A stretch of DNA of 45,793 bases from NCBI GenBank assembly GCA_045126815.1, contig JBGVPD010000055.1, forward strand, positions 1 to 45,793. Reading direction: 5' to 3'. Source of the DNA: RGIG1995 sp045126815 (GTDB lineage: Bacteria; Bacillota; Clostridia; Oscillospirales; CAG-272). Under the pieces are notes generated by a model. The model was not told the DNA's origin. It was given only the letters and a program-made list of their open reading frames with translations, and made no database searches. The position numbers and the translations under genes are program-made. This document shows, in pieces, positions 38,301-45,438 of the stretch (positions are counted from its first letter, which is position 1; the number at the start of each line of letters is the position of its first letter).

Positions 38301-39815
38301 TTGAGGCTGTATTCTAAAAGCCTGTACATCCGTATATGTACCTTGAAACTCTTCGCTAATCTGTAAAATATTATCATTAGCGAAACCACAAACCAAAGAG
38401 TTGCTAATAAACGATACTATATCTGGATTCATAGTTTCAAGATTATGCCCAATTGGTGGCAATGTGGGATTGCTACACTCCCCAGCTATATCTTCAGCTG
38501 TTAGAACTTTAACCATTCGAGAAAAACCTATGTAACTAACGCCATCATCAAAACCTTGTCCTAACTGCGAATCTGTATCAATAAATAAATCATCTGCTAT
38601 AACTAAATTCCCGTTAATATTTTTTACCAGTTCTAATATTTTGCGATAAATTTCTATATCAACATCATCCCAATCATATAAATTGATATTTAAGTCTTGC
38701 AATGTATTAACGCCAAAAAACTGCAATACACTAGCAAGCCCATCAATAAAATCCAATGTAAATTCAACTAAGCCAGGAACCTCATCTGCTTTTTCAATAA
38801 CTGTTTGCAAAATAGATACAATATCTGCCCCCACATAACCAGACACACTGTCATCTTGCAATATTACAGGAATAGCACTTATGTCCATCATCGTCCCAAT
38901 TGAAATAACATTCGCCCTTACCCCTTGAGCATAAACAGAATTCCAAGCATTTCTAAGATTTATAGCAGTTGGTTCAGATAAAATGTCTAACACGCCCTGC
39001 GGTTTAGCTTGTCCGCGTCTAATAACCTTAGAAAAATAAAGTATTTCATCAATCATCCCCAAACGCGAACCATGATATGGAGTACCGACACTGATAACCT
39101 TATCCACATTATAAGGATGGTTGGTTGCAAACATAAGATTAGTAATGCCACCACGCGAATGTCCAATTAGGTTATAGATAGGAAGTAAGCCTGTTAAAGC
39201 CTTATATTGAGCTGAAACAGTATCTAATACAGTATCAAACTCACCATATACTTTTTCATGCCCATCATCTGGAATAGATGCTTCATAAAACAAGACAATA
39301 TGTTTTGATACATCGTCAAGCATATCAATTAACTTGGCACTTGTGGGTTCATAATCATCATCGGACAATTTATAAAGTTCAGCATCATACTCTACCGTAC
39401 CATCGGCATTCTCTATAGTTATACCTTTTGCGTAATATAAATTGATTCCGCCATTAGCATATAACTTTTGAGATAATGCACTTATAATTGAATGTTCGTT
39501 GTAAGCAAAAATTACTTTTTCAGTTTCTTTCCCTTCGTCAATTATAGCATTACTAAAATGTAACGGGGAACTATCATATCCATGCGTCAACACCGTAATT
39601 TTTGCCGTTTGATTGGCATATTGCGTTTCTCTTGCCGCACCCTCAAACGCGCTTTCGTTCACACGATATATTTTTGTTTCTTCGTGTAGTGTAGGTACTA
39701 TATTACTATCAGCAAAGGCAACCGTAGTAGAAAATAAATTAAATAATGGCCCTGCAAATAATAAACATATTGATAGAATAAGTGCTATACAACCAAATCT
39801 TATCTTTTTTCTCAT
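35364..39815 (-). CDS. Secreted alpha/beta-hydrolase with InlB-type repeats, 1483 aa
   Basis: Signal peptide 1 to about 36 (CIALILSICLLFAGPLFNLF then VAFADS). The N-terminal catalytic part is a lipase/esterase-like alpha/beta-hydrolase: oxyanion region ITVLTHGYDSS (about 73-83), nucleophile elbow LIGHSRGG with Ser220, then VISVGTPYHGSRLG. The acid and His are not assigned with certainty. From about residue 700 several Listeria-Bacteroides (InlB B-type) repeats follow, each with a YxVxYxxNGG strand or FxGWY and a closing LYAxW. The C-terminus is an aromatic beta domain of about 150 residues. No LPXTG, no membrane anchor. It has a low GC content compared with the T4SS genes. It could act on recipient lipids, wall-linked esters or host mucus; not determinable. 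Confidence 0.85.
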   Translation of the reverse strand: MRKKIRFGCIALILSICLLFAGPLFNLFSTTVAFADSNIVPTLHEETKIYRVNESAFEGAARETQYANQTAKITVLTHGYDSSPLHFSNAIIDEGKETEKVIFAYNEHSIISALSQKLYANGGINLYYAKGITIENADGTVEYDAELYKLSDDDYEPTSAKLIDMLDDVSKHIVLFYEASIPDDGHEKVYGEFDTVLDTVSAQYKALTGLLPIYNLIGHSRGGITNLMFATNHPYNVDKVISVGTPYHGSRLGMIDEILYFSKVIRRGQAKPQGVLDILSEPTAINLRNAWNSVYAQGVRANVISIGTMMDISAIPVILQDDSVSGYVGADIVSILQTVIEKADEVPGLVEFTLDFIDGLASVLQFFGVNTLQDLNINLYDWDDVDIEIYRKILELVKNINGNLVIADDLFIDTDSQLGQGFDDGVSYIGFSRMVKVLTAEDIAGECSNPTLPPIGHNLETMNPDIVSFISNSLVCGFANDNILQISEEFQGTYTDVQAFRIQPQYSGLREFSISNGTLSMYKYTDCGLKYCEVSGIDISNSGTFTYNLKNDEVYLLVVKPSYLSTAQFAFRHANTIVLGNNQIKYEYDSEQSFKLVFEDNYFYNLSCGIEGAYFNVYDSNWVLLQSGQNEVSIETGEGEILFVNLFLPNVFNDYVDVECVKERKVEFIDDKFGKVVEPMSFINDVGGNFEILSENGYIFNGWTGANEEIVLASDIADINQATVVLHSSWRAIPYQIIYEENGGEVIPNGVYSLDEGCELPTVEEMSYDGYVFVGWYENANYSGEPIAWVGDRIGEVTLYARWAQEVYILNNFSANVSSIDNQNYTTSEGVSVENFAVSVTYGEYFELPTLSSTCFGFQGWYYGDERITDEQGHSYMPYTYIGIMPLEARWYRNAIKFRLTELNQFEICLITDGLAEAILEIPYIQNLSPNDIIAQLRISTDAEVYDAIFSYLYRDGYKYECLTVDEEGTEIAGGQVIEYLDEGNEILLYPQYEREEYTIYFHFLGTYDEQVVYYGDAITYPLDTNSITMFYTVDGWYNNANNVRFNENSWPDLTPNNENNGSLSLKLEGSYKNFEIDWKIPDFTYDGKPIDSTLYDLDVVMTSYNYLMTIDSGTFDSVAYELLGWYGSSNFEESTLLDESATGYYGTKIFYAKLIMKQYTVTYNPNGGALEGTAIQTVDYGTTITLLCANKSGHKGNWGDDWRMDGKLPVSNFGDEFVVVEDEIFVANWKQVGTIEYENRFFMDKEAEILWDNWLYVEAPNYYFYGYEFELNRASAYIQSDGPYSPQLRFLGWYTSETFETPINSIPENKRGTVTVYAKWRYDQDNPSRWGTYYIDDSDPLSQDYDRLYLGLTTNDLAGALDGLKIDTLVIKFWIEIKGTGTASIHLYNGNTILQTRTIADSKFSDDKFYVCECTFAIELSEIKDLSYIDIRYQASTSGWWIFSSSDNWQTESIYYEKFYVADENDANSPELYWHYQFPYEE

Positions 39816-39819
39816 AAGT

Positions 39820-39900
39820 TTATCCTCCTAAATTTGTTATTTTTCTTACGCATAAAACTTCTTTAAGATTATAGTTTGAGATTTCATCATTATAAGCCAT
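39820..39900 (-). CDS. Upstream small ORF before the hydrolase gene, 26 aa
   Basis: ATG at 39900 seven bases after GAGGTGG; product MAYNDEISNYNLKEVLC plus nine residues. The stop lies four bases before the start of the 1483-aa protein, and its last codons contain that gene's GGAGG site. A translation-coupling leader peptide is likely. The start context (CCAATGG) is shared with the small ORF at 40817-40864. Confidence 0.4.
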   Translation of the reverse strand: MAYNDEISNYNLKEVLCVRKITNLGG

Positions 39901-39929
39901 TGGAGCCACCTCATTTTTTTTAATTGTTT

Positions 39930-39983
39930 TTCAAAAGACAAAAGCACGCCAAATAACGTATTCACCGTTATTCCACATGCTTT
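39930..39983 (-). terminator. Strong hairpin terminator between lipoprotein and hydrolase genes
   Basis: AAAGCACGCCAAATAACG (39941-39958) pairs with CGTTATTCCACATGCTTT (39966-39983), with one 3x3 internal loop and one wobble. Minus-strand tail TTTTGTCTTTTG. No clear promoter lies between this hairpin and the hydrolase gene, so read-through or antitermination would be needed for its expression. Confidence 0.7.
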
Positions 39984-40056
39984 AACCGTCTTTATGGAAA
40001 GGTCGTTTTTATAACGGCTCTATTGTAAAAATCTTAAAATTAACCTTATTTAATAA

Positions 40057-40815
40057 TTAACCTAATATATTCCATTTTGCGTACAACACGGTTTCTTGAA
40101 ATATCTCTGCATTATTTTCATCATATTGTACCAAAGGTAATGTATCAATAGCAAAATTCCACACAGTGATACATTCAGATTCTTTATACCAACCACCAAA
40201 TTCATAGCCTTTTCTTTCAGGCGTTGGCGGTATAATAGTTATACAACTTGCCTTTTCATCAGTTGAATAAGCATAATTATCCACACAATGATATTTATAT
40301 TCCTCATTAAAATAATTGATATTATATACAACATTTGCTTTATTTATAGAACCTATATCATCTGCAAATCTATCACAATATAATTGATAATACTCAGAAG
40401 GAACATAACATATTTGCCCATTAAAACTAATCGCTATGCAGTCATCGCCACTAATCATGTATGACTCGGCTTTAGTTGGCTCAGGTAACGTTTTTATTGT
40501 GTAGGGAAGAAAATATTTTCCCCTTCCAATATAGTCTCCCGCATACCCCCAACCATCTAAACCAATTCTAACCACTTCAACATTGTTAATATGAGAAGGG
40601 AAAAATACATAATCTAAATACTTATGCTCTTTTTTATAATCGTCCGTCCAATCGCCAACCATACATTCCGTGGTTGAGTTTAATAAGTAGCTACAAAGCC
40701 AAACATTATTCTCATCTTGCATTTCTTGTTTTTTATAGGGCATATCGTCACACGCAGCCAATGAAAAGATCATCATTATTGACAATAAAACCGTTATTAG
40801 TTTTTTCTTATTCAT
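40057..40815 (-). CDS. Lipoprotein with one InlB-type repeat, 252 aa
   Basis: Lipobox IFSLAACDD (about 17-25): Cys23 after LAA would be lipidated after cleavage by signal peptidase II, leaving the protein on the outer membrane face. The middle part (NNVWLCSYLLNSTTECMVGDWTDDY, YLDYVFFPSHINNVEVVRIGLDGWGY, FNGQICYVPSEYYQLY) is unknown. The last 60 residues are one Listeria-Bacteroides repeat (PPTPERKGYEFGGWYKESECITVW ... ETVLYAKWNILG). The repeat kind and the low GC match the neighbour hydrolase. The start at 40815 has AGAGGTAA, a medium ribosome site, overlapping the end of a small upstream ORF. Confidence 0.85.
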   Translation of the reverse strand: MNKKKLITVLLSIMMIFSLAACDDMPYKKQEMQDENNVWLCSYLLNSTTECMVGDWTDDYKKEHKYLDYVFFPSHINNVEVVRIGLDGWGYAGDYIGRGKYFLPYTIKTLPEPTKAESYMISGDDCIAISFNGQICYVPSEYYQLYCDRFADDIGSINKANVVYNINYFNEEYKYHCVDNYAYSTDEKASCITIIPPTPERKGYEFGGWYKESECITVWNFAIDTLPLVQYDENNAEIFQETVLYAKWNILG

Positions 40816-40816
40816 A

Positions 40817-40864
40817 TTAAATTACCTCTAAAATTAAATTTAATGAATTTTCATAACAAACCAT
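40817..40864 (-). CDS. Upstream small ORF before the lipoprotein gene, 15 aa
   Basis: ATG at 40864 nine bases after GGAGG; product MVCYENSLNLILEVI. The stop lies one base before the lipoprotein ATG. It starts within about 15 nt of the predicted 5' end of the mRNA. It shares the start context GGAGGT...CCAATGG with the small ORF at 39820-39900. Possibly a leader peptide; low certainty because of its size. Confidence 0.35.
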   Translation of the reverse strand: MVCYENSLNLILEVI

Positions 40865-40883
40865 TGGACCATACCTCCATATA

Positions 40884-40912
40884 ATTATATCATAAAGCCA
40901 TAAAAACAGCAA
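40884..40912 (-). promoter_or_regulatory. Sigma-A promoter of the lipoprotein gene
   Basis: Minus strand: TTGCTG (40907-40912), 17-nt spacer, consensus TATAAT (40884-40889). Confidence 0.75.
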
Positions 40913-40997
40913 CTAGATGTACTTGCTCTTATCGCTTTACATTTATATGACGCAACTAATCCTTCTTTTTTACGCAAATTTTTGAAATTTTTTATTT

Positions 40998-41031
40998 AAT
41001 AATAAAAAGAGAACATGTTTAACATGCTCTC
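40998..41031 (-). terminator. Terminator of the 42.5-41.1 kb cassette
   Basis: Minus strand: GAGAGCATGTT, 1-nt to 3-nt loop, AACATGTTCTC and then TTTTTATTATT. 11-bp stem with one wobble. Confidence 0.85.
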
Positions 41032-41077
41032 TCAATATATTTATCTCATTGCTTATTAAATTTTATCTATTGCCGTT

Positions 41078-42025
41078 TTAACAATCACTCTTGTCGGTTA
41101 TTTTCGAAAACATATCAAAGGATATATGATAATCAGGTAATAATTGTCCAAATTTTATTAATGGCTCACCCTCAAAAAATAAATGTAAACAATTTTCTGT
41201 AATATGCTTATTATGGTAAAACGATAAAGGAACTACATCATCAAAATAATCATCCTCCGAAAACCCAACAAGGTCAAGCCATTCTCGACAATCATAATAA
41301 TAGCTATCGCGCTTTATCTCAATATTCATTTCAAGAGCTTCATATGGAATATAAAACTCTAATAAGTATTTTTTCCAATTGTCTTTTCTATTCCACGAAT
41401 TTTGAAGACAATATTCCGATATCTTTGAACACATACATTTCATTATACGTGCAACGTTGATTAGAATTTCCGGGGCTTCTTGGATTGTTTGATATTCATT
41501 TATTGTTTTCTTATCCCCACCTATAAAAAACTCTATTTCCCCTTTGTCGTGATAAAGTTTACTATGCAGCATCCCCATCTGTTCACGGAAATCGCATAAA
41601 GCGTATGCTCCACAAGGTTTCTTCCTAATACAAGGTTGACATTGTTCATCTGGCGCATTAATTTTCCATATATGCTCTTTATATGAAAATTCTTTTTTTA
41701 CTGGTTCGATTTGAATATTATATTCATCCAAGAATCGCTTTAAGGGTGTATCAGCCATCAATACTTCATCCAACCTTAATAACCCGTATCTCTTAATAGA
41801 TTCCAAATCATCGTTACAGGTAGTAAGGTGCTTGCAATATATCGAACAGTCATTAGTTGATTTCAATAAATTCAATTTTAAGTCTGCCGCCATCTTAGAG
41901 TATGACGTATGAACAAAATCTACTTTTAATAAATACTTTTTTGTTTCATCAATATCTATCCCAAAATGCCGGCAGAACTTATCTAAAATATCCGAAGAGT
42001 CAAAATAATTAAAATAAATCATCAA
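41078..42025 (-). CDS. Cargo protein of unknown function, 315 aa
   Basis: It forms a four-base overlap (ATGA) with the upstream gene. The N-terminal half contains IYCKHLTTCNDDLESIKRYGLLRLDEVLMADTPLKRFLDEYNI, whose H-x-T...D-x-(E)-x-I-x-x-Y-G-L-L layout resembles the first segment of DarT/ART-like ADP-ribosyltransferase folds. The remaining residues of such an active site cannot be named. A cysteine group EQCQPCIRKKPCGAYALC sits in the middle and could bind metal, and another two Cys occur at CMCSK. The C-terminal part is rich in aromatic residues. GC is clearly lower than in the T4SS genes. An anti-phage or toxin role would fit a two-gene cassette with its own promoter and terminator, but this is speculation. 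Confidence 0.6.
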   Translation of the reverse strand: MMIYFNYFDSSDILDKFCRHFGIDIDETKKYLLKVDFVHTSYSKMAADLKLNLLKSTNDCSIYCKHLTTCNDDLESIKRYGLLRLDEVLMADTPLKRFLDEYNIQIEPVKKEFSYKEHIWKINAPDEQCQPCIRKKPCGAYALCDFREQMGMLHSKLYHDKGEIEFFIGGDKKTINEYQTIQEAPEILINVARIMKCMCSKISEYCLQNSWNRKDNWKKYLLEFYIPYEALEMNIEIKRDSYYYDCREWLDLVGFSEDDYFDDVVPLSFYHNKHITENCLHLFFEGEPLIKFGQLLPDYHISFDMFSKITDKSDC

Positions 42026-42483
42026 AAGAAAAATTCCTTATTAAACTCTGTCTGCCAAGCAATAAGTCGCAACCTCGCATTTCTAAGTTTGATTTTCTTA
42101 AACTCATCAATACCTTCTAAAATATCCTTCGATGTTTTCCCTTTTTCTGCATTTTGCGTAACAACTTTGCCAAGAGCAAATACAGACTTTTGCTCAAATT
42201 TTAAGCAATACACGCATTTCGTACAACTTATAATGGCTCTAATCGAATCAATCAAATCCTTATAGCCGTTTTCATCAGCGATGTATTCAGTATGCCAGCC
42301 CCCAAAAAATAGAGTAAAACATTTACCAATCCTTATTGATAAATTACCGGCGTCATCCGGATTTATGATCGTTAAGAAATATTCTCCAACGTCTAAGAAA
42401 TCATAACCTTTTTCGTCATATGTATGTTTTTCAATTTTATAATCTTGGAATAAATTCAAGCAGTCTTCCATATAGTGCTGCAT
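42022..42483 (-). CDS. Cargo protein of unknown function, 153 aa, start uncertain
   Basis: The first ATG (42483) lies 18 bases past a perfect AAGGAGGG site. Five codons earlier an in-frame ATT (42498) has a short 3-base distance to that site. The annotated start could thus be non-canonical. The protein is mostly a single alpha/beta domain: YDFLDVGEYFLTIINPDDAGNLSIRIGKCFTLFFGGWHTEYIADENG, then a helix, CVYCLKFEQKSVFALGKVV and a basic C-terminal helix. No family recognised. It is the first gene of the cassette with 41078-42025 and may be its partner (antitoxin or immunity); unproven. Confidence 0.6.
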   Translation of the reverse strand: MQHYMEDCLNLFQDYKIEKHTYDEKGYDFLDVGEYFLTIINPDDAGNLSIRIGKCFTLFFGGWHTEYIADENGYKDLIDSIRAIISCTKCVYCLKFEQKSVFALGKVVTQNAEKGKTSKDILEGIDEFKKIKLRNARLRLIAWQTEFNKEFFF

Positions 42484-42518
42484 AATTTCAACGCAAATGC
42501 GCCCTCCTTACTCTTTAT

Positions 42519-42547
42519 ATTATACATTTATTTTTCAATTTTTTCAA
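42519..42547 (-). promoter_or_regulatory. Sigma-A promoter of the two-gene cargo cassette
   Basis: Minus strand: TTGAAA (42542-42547), 17-nt spacer, consensus TATAAT (42519-42524). Transcript start is about 42512, only a few bases before the AAGGAGGG site. Confidence 0.8.
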
Positions 42548-42611
42548 TCAATTTTTATTGCTTGTAATAAAACAAAACTTAATAAATAAAACCAGTATGA
42601 AAGACTGCTAC

Positions 42612-43226
42612 TTAACAACCTTTCAATTTATCTCCCATTTCGACTATTGCATCTAACCATCTTTCCATTTCTCTTGTGGGCGCTGCCCATAAGTATAACG
42701 ATATAGCTCTAATAGCTTCATTTTTAAGACGGAAAAAATGTCGTTCCGACAAGTCTAAACTATACGCTATATTTTTTGCATCCAGTTCTTCGTCTGCAAT
42801 GTAAGACAAATAGATTATTCGATAAAGCAACTCCCCGTTTTTAGGTTTTTTCTTCAATACCGTAAGGCTTTGATTAACTAATTCTAAAATCATTCTACTC
42901 TTGGACAAACTCTTTGCACGTCCAGATATATGATAATTTGAATAAGCTCTTTCTTCAATACCAAGCTTCACCATCAAATCATCAAAATCCTCAAAACTTG
43001 CTGATAACTCCTCTTCGATTTGTGAAGGGAAACACTCAATCATCCATTTTATCGTACGATACTGTTTCAATAATAAATCTGTGTTATGATAAGCCTTGTT
43101 ATCAAACTCAGACTTTACGTCATCCACCTTAGCTTCCTTTACTTGAACCACTAATCCGCTCTTCTTTAACATTTTAAGAATCTCTTTCGTTGATGCATTA
43201 ACCGAAACTTTATTTTTATTTTCCAT
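42612..43226 (-). CDS. ArpU/sigma-70 region 4-like regulator, 204 aa
   Basis: The middle part reads HNTDLLLKQYRTIKWMIECFPSQIEEEL, then NQSLTVLKKKPKNGELLYRIIYLSYI. The C-terminal HTH is LDAKNIAYSLDLSERHFFRLKNEAIRAISLYLWA, the pattern of phage ArpU-type late regulators and sigma-70-like proteins of ICEs. It starts at 43226 with AGGAGAATT, 18 bases from the 305-aa gene. The position near the right end, upstream of cargo and T4SS, suits a transcription activator for transfer genes, but no targets can be read from the sequence. Confidence 0.75.
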   Translation of the reverse strand: MENKNKVSVNASTKEILKMLKKSGLVVQVKEAKVDDVKSEFDNKAYHNTDLLLKQYRTIKWMIECFPSQIEEELSASFEDFDDLMVKLGIEERAYSNYHISGRAKSLSKSRMILELVNQSLTVLKKKPKNGELLYRIIYLSYIADEELDAKNIAYSLDLSERHFFRLKNEAIRAISLYLWAAPTREMERWLDAIVEMGDKLKGC

Positions 43227-43244
43227 GATAATTCTCCTAAAATT

Positions 43245-44162
43245 TTAATTTACCCGTAATTGTTCGCACGGACCACGAATCTTATCTGTTATAACTAACT
43301 TTATCGGTATATTACCTTTGCAGTCATAACTACAGTACTTACAACACCAGCACGGAGAAAGATACGCGCGTATTATAGGTGCGAAAAGTGCAACGCGATT
43401 TTTATTATCCGTTAACTCCTTTTTCACGCCGCTCATAATCTTACTCACTTCTTCGTTTGTAGGTACATTACCCTTTGCATCACAAGGATACAATCTATTG
43501 AATATAAGGCAACCGTAAGAGCCAGGAAGACGATGTAGATAGAAGACATCCCGATACTTCTTAAAAAATCTCCACACCTTTGTCTTTTCCCACCCCCAAC
43601 GTTTACCAAGGGTTTCCAAAGTCAAAAGGGCGTCGTTCTTATACTGAACTGACGCCGATAAAAAAGAAAATGCGTTAGATGGATCTTCCGATACTGTATG
43701 ACACCATAAATCCAACCACGCATCTGATTCTTCAAATTTATAATTCTTTTCAACAAGTCGTTCGGTGATATTCCTTGGAATACACAAGAACCCATACTTG
43801 TCCACCGCATAAACAGAGCCACAACCCGCTCCGTTACAATTCAACACCAAATCAACTATGCGGCAAGTCAATTTTTTCGTCTTTTGCTCTATTTCATATT
43901 CGATATAACCAAGTTCTACGAGCTTCTCTAAAACTTTGATTGTCTCTTGGCGACTCTTTAATCCTAAAATACTTTTTATCCCGATGATTCCGCCAACCCA
44001 AGATCCTGCCTTTACTTCATTCTCAAAACCACAATATGAAGAAGTTCCGTTTCTATACGCTGCACAAGCCGCTAATTTCGCCCAAAAACCGAGAATCCCT
44101 TTTCCTTCGGGTAAATTATCACGAAACAATTTTATCCACTGAAATTTCCTTAAACAGCGCAT
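43245..44162 (-). CDS. Conserved ICE winged-helix protein with C-terminal Cys cluster, 305 aa
   Basis: N-terminal winged helix: LPEGKGILGFWAKLAACAAYRNGT, KAGSWVGGIIGIKSILGLKSRQETIKVLEKLVELGYIEYEIEQK. A second HTH follows (about 185-205: LLTLETLGKRWGWEKTKVWRFFKKYRDVFYLHRLPG). The end has CWCCKYCSYDC, a possible zinc cluster. I know similar proteins from other Clostridia ICEs, always near one end of the element, but not a named function. The winged helix is like those of plasmid replication initiators, so a role in ICE replication or transcription is possible. It starts at 44162 with AAGGAGGTG, right behind the spoVAD terminator. Confidence 0.75.
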   Translation of the reverse strand: MRCLRKFQWIKLFRDNLPEGKGILGFWAKLAACAAYRNGTSSYCGFENEVKAGSWVGGIIGIKSILGLKSRQETIKVLEKLVELGYIEYEIEQKTKKLTCRIVDLVLNCNGAGCGSVYAVDKYGFLCIPRNITERLVEKNYKFEESDAWLDLWCHTVSEDPSNAFSFLSASVQYKNDALLTLETLGKRWGWEKTKVWRFFKKYRDVFYLHRLPGSYGCLIFNRLYPCDAKGNVPTNEEVSKIMSGVKKELTDNKNRVALFAPIIRAYLSPCWCCKYCSYDCKGNIPIKLVITDKIRGPCEQLRVN

Positions 44163-44174
44163 TCTACACCTCCT

Positions 44175-44210
44175 TAAAAAAATAAAGACGTAGTTACAAC
44201 ACTACGTCTT
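44175..44210 (-). terminator. Terminator of the element-borne spoVAD
   Basis: Minus strand: AAGACGTAGT, loop GTTGTA, ACTACGTCTT, a perfect 10-bp stem followed by TATTTTTTT. Confidence 0.93.
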
Positions 44211-44228
44211 GTTCATTGTAATATAGGA

Positions 44229-45218
44229 TTAAATATTCTCAATTGCTACAGCATGCGAAATACAAGGAATGCTTTCTCCTTGTCCACTCGAAACGGTAGA
44301 TAATAACGCACCAGTTGCGATAAAAAGTATCTTATTCAACTCTCTCTTCTTAAGTTTATCCATCAGATAAGAATTAAATACCGAAGCGGAGCATCCAGCA
44401 CCGCTACCACCTTGAAATTCATCTTCTACCACATTGTAAATAATCTCACCACAATCCACGTGGTTCTTAGCAATATCGCAACCTTTCTCCCAAGTTAAAT
44501 CTTTTAGGATACGTGAACCTAATGCTCCCAAATCACCTGTTACAATCAAGTCGTAATAATCAGGTTCTCGCCCCGTATCTTTCAAGTGCTCAAGCAATGA
44601 GCTCGAACAGCTTGGACTCATAGCTGCACCGAGGTTGTTTACGTCTGTTATACCATAGTCAACCACCTTACCAATCGTCGCTGAAGTGATTGCAATATTG
44701 CTCCCCGTCGGTGCAATAACACAACCACCAGAGCCTGTTACCGTCCACTGTGCTTGTGGCGGACGAGTGTTGCCCAGCTCCAAAGGATAACGGTATTGCC
44801 TTTCCGCTGACGAGAAATGGCTTCCTGTCGCCGCAACGATATTTTTATAATATCCTGCATTCACAAACGACGCGGCAACCGCCATACTCTCCGCCATTGT
44901 AGAACACGCTCCGTAAACCCCCAAGAACGGAAAATCAAAATCACGCGCCGCAAAGCTTGCCGAAATAATTTGATTAAGCAAATCGCCCGAAATTAAAAGG
45001 TCGATATCCTTTTCTGTCATACCTGCGTTTTCAATCGCTTTTGATATTGCATAGGAAAGCATTTTGCATTCCGCTTTCTCATAAGTGCTTTCCCCAAACA
45101 TATCGTCTGTCAAAGTTTTATCTACATACTTACCTACAACCCCCGCACTCTCTTTCGGTCCGACAATTGTTCCGGTGCCTATTATTCTTGGTTTTTTATC
45201 AAAAAAAATTGTGTTCAT
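44229..45218 (-). CDS. spoVAD: Stage V sporulation protein AD, complete element-borne copy
   Basis: The start at 45218 (MNTIFFDKKPRIIGTGT) has TAGGAG before it, and gives 329 aa, near the usual length of about 338. It is a thiolase-fold protein with VYGACSTMAESMAVA (Cys104 at the ketosynthase Cys place), AATGSHFSSAERQYRYPLELG, QWTVTGSGGCVI, ITDVNNLGAAMSPS, GDLGALGSRILKDL and a closing FIATGALLSTVSSGQGESIPCISHAVAIE. SpoVAD binds dipicolinic acid in spore membranes for its uptake during sporulation. It is about 75 percent identical to the interrupted copy in the shared N-terminal stretch but lacks an internal loop of about 20 residues. GC is much lower (low 40s against high 50s). It has its own terminator. 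Likely a functional replacement for the host gene cut by insertion. Confidence 0.92.
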   Translation of the reverse strand: MNTIFFDKKPRIIGTGTIVGPKESAGVVGKYVDKTLTDDMFGESTYEKAECKMLSYAISKAIENAGMTEKDIDLLISGDLLNQIISASFAARDFDFPFLGVYGACSTMAESMAVAASFVNAGYYKNIVAATGSHFSSAERQYRYPLELGNTRPPQAQWTVTGSGGCVIAPTGSNIAITSATIGKVVDYGITDVNNLGAAMSPSCSSSLLEHLKDTGREPDYYDLIVTGDLGALGSRILKDLTWEKGCDIAKNHVDCGEIIYNVVEDEFQGGSGAGCSASVFNSYLMDKLKKRELNKILFIATGALLSTVSSGQGESIPCISHAVAIENI

Positions 45219-45321
45219 CAAATAAACTCCTACTTTTACTATTTTGCCACTCTTTGCCAAAACTATGCGAAATTAACTGTTTTTTTCCTAAGTTTTAAAT
45301 TAAAACAACTCAGTTTTTTTC

Positions 45322-45354
45322 AGTAAAATTGGCGTGATTTTTACACCACGCCAA
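45322..45354 (-). terminator. Terminator or insulator between junction and element spoVAD
   Basis: Minus strand: TTGGCGTG, 10-nt loop, CACGCCAA and then TTTTACTG. Perfect 8-bp stem (45347-45354 with 45329-45336). It would stop transcripts entering from the host spoVA operon. Confidence 0.55.
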
Positions 45355-45373
45355 TATGTAAGTTTTGCCTTTA

Positions 45374-45395
45374 TTTATAAGGGATTTCGCCTCCT
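45374..45395 (-). other. Orphan Shine-Dalgarno site and palindrome near the element end
   Basis: Minus strand: AAAAGGAGG is followed by no usable start codon; then CCCTTAT-AA-ATAAAGG, a near-perfect 7-bp dyad. A 13-bp piece (TTTATAAGGGATT on plus, 45374-45386) recurs inverted at 27619-27631. Possible recombinase arm or relic of the original gene neighbourhood. Confidence 0.3.
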
Positions 45396-45438
45396 TTTGG
45401 ATATAGATTTTCGTTGTTAAAATTCACAGGAAAACTTA

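Noticed and set aside
41078..42025. Firm ADP-ribosyltransferase annotation
   Set aside because: Only the first His-Thr and YGLL landmarks resemble the family; the remaining active-site positions cannot be identified.
45219..45330. Sigma-G promoter for the element spoVAD
   Set aside because: A CATAGTT string exists near 45265 but no matching -35 at the right distance; not good enough to annotate.
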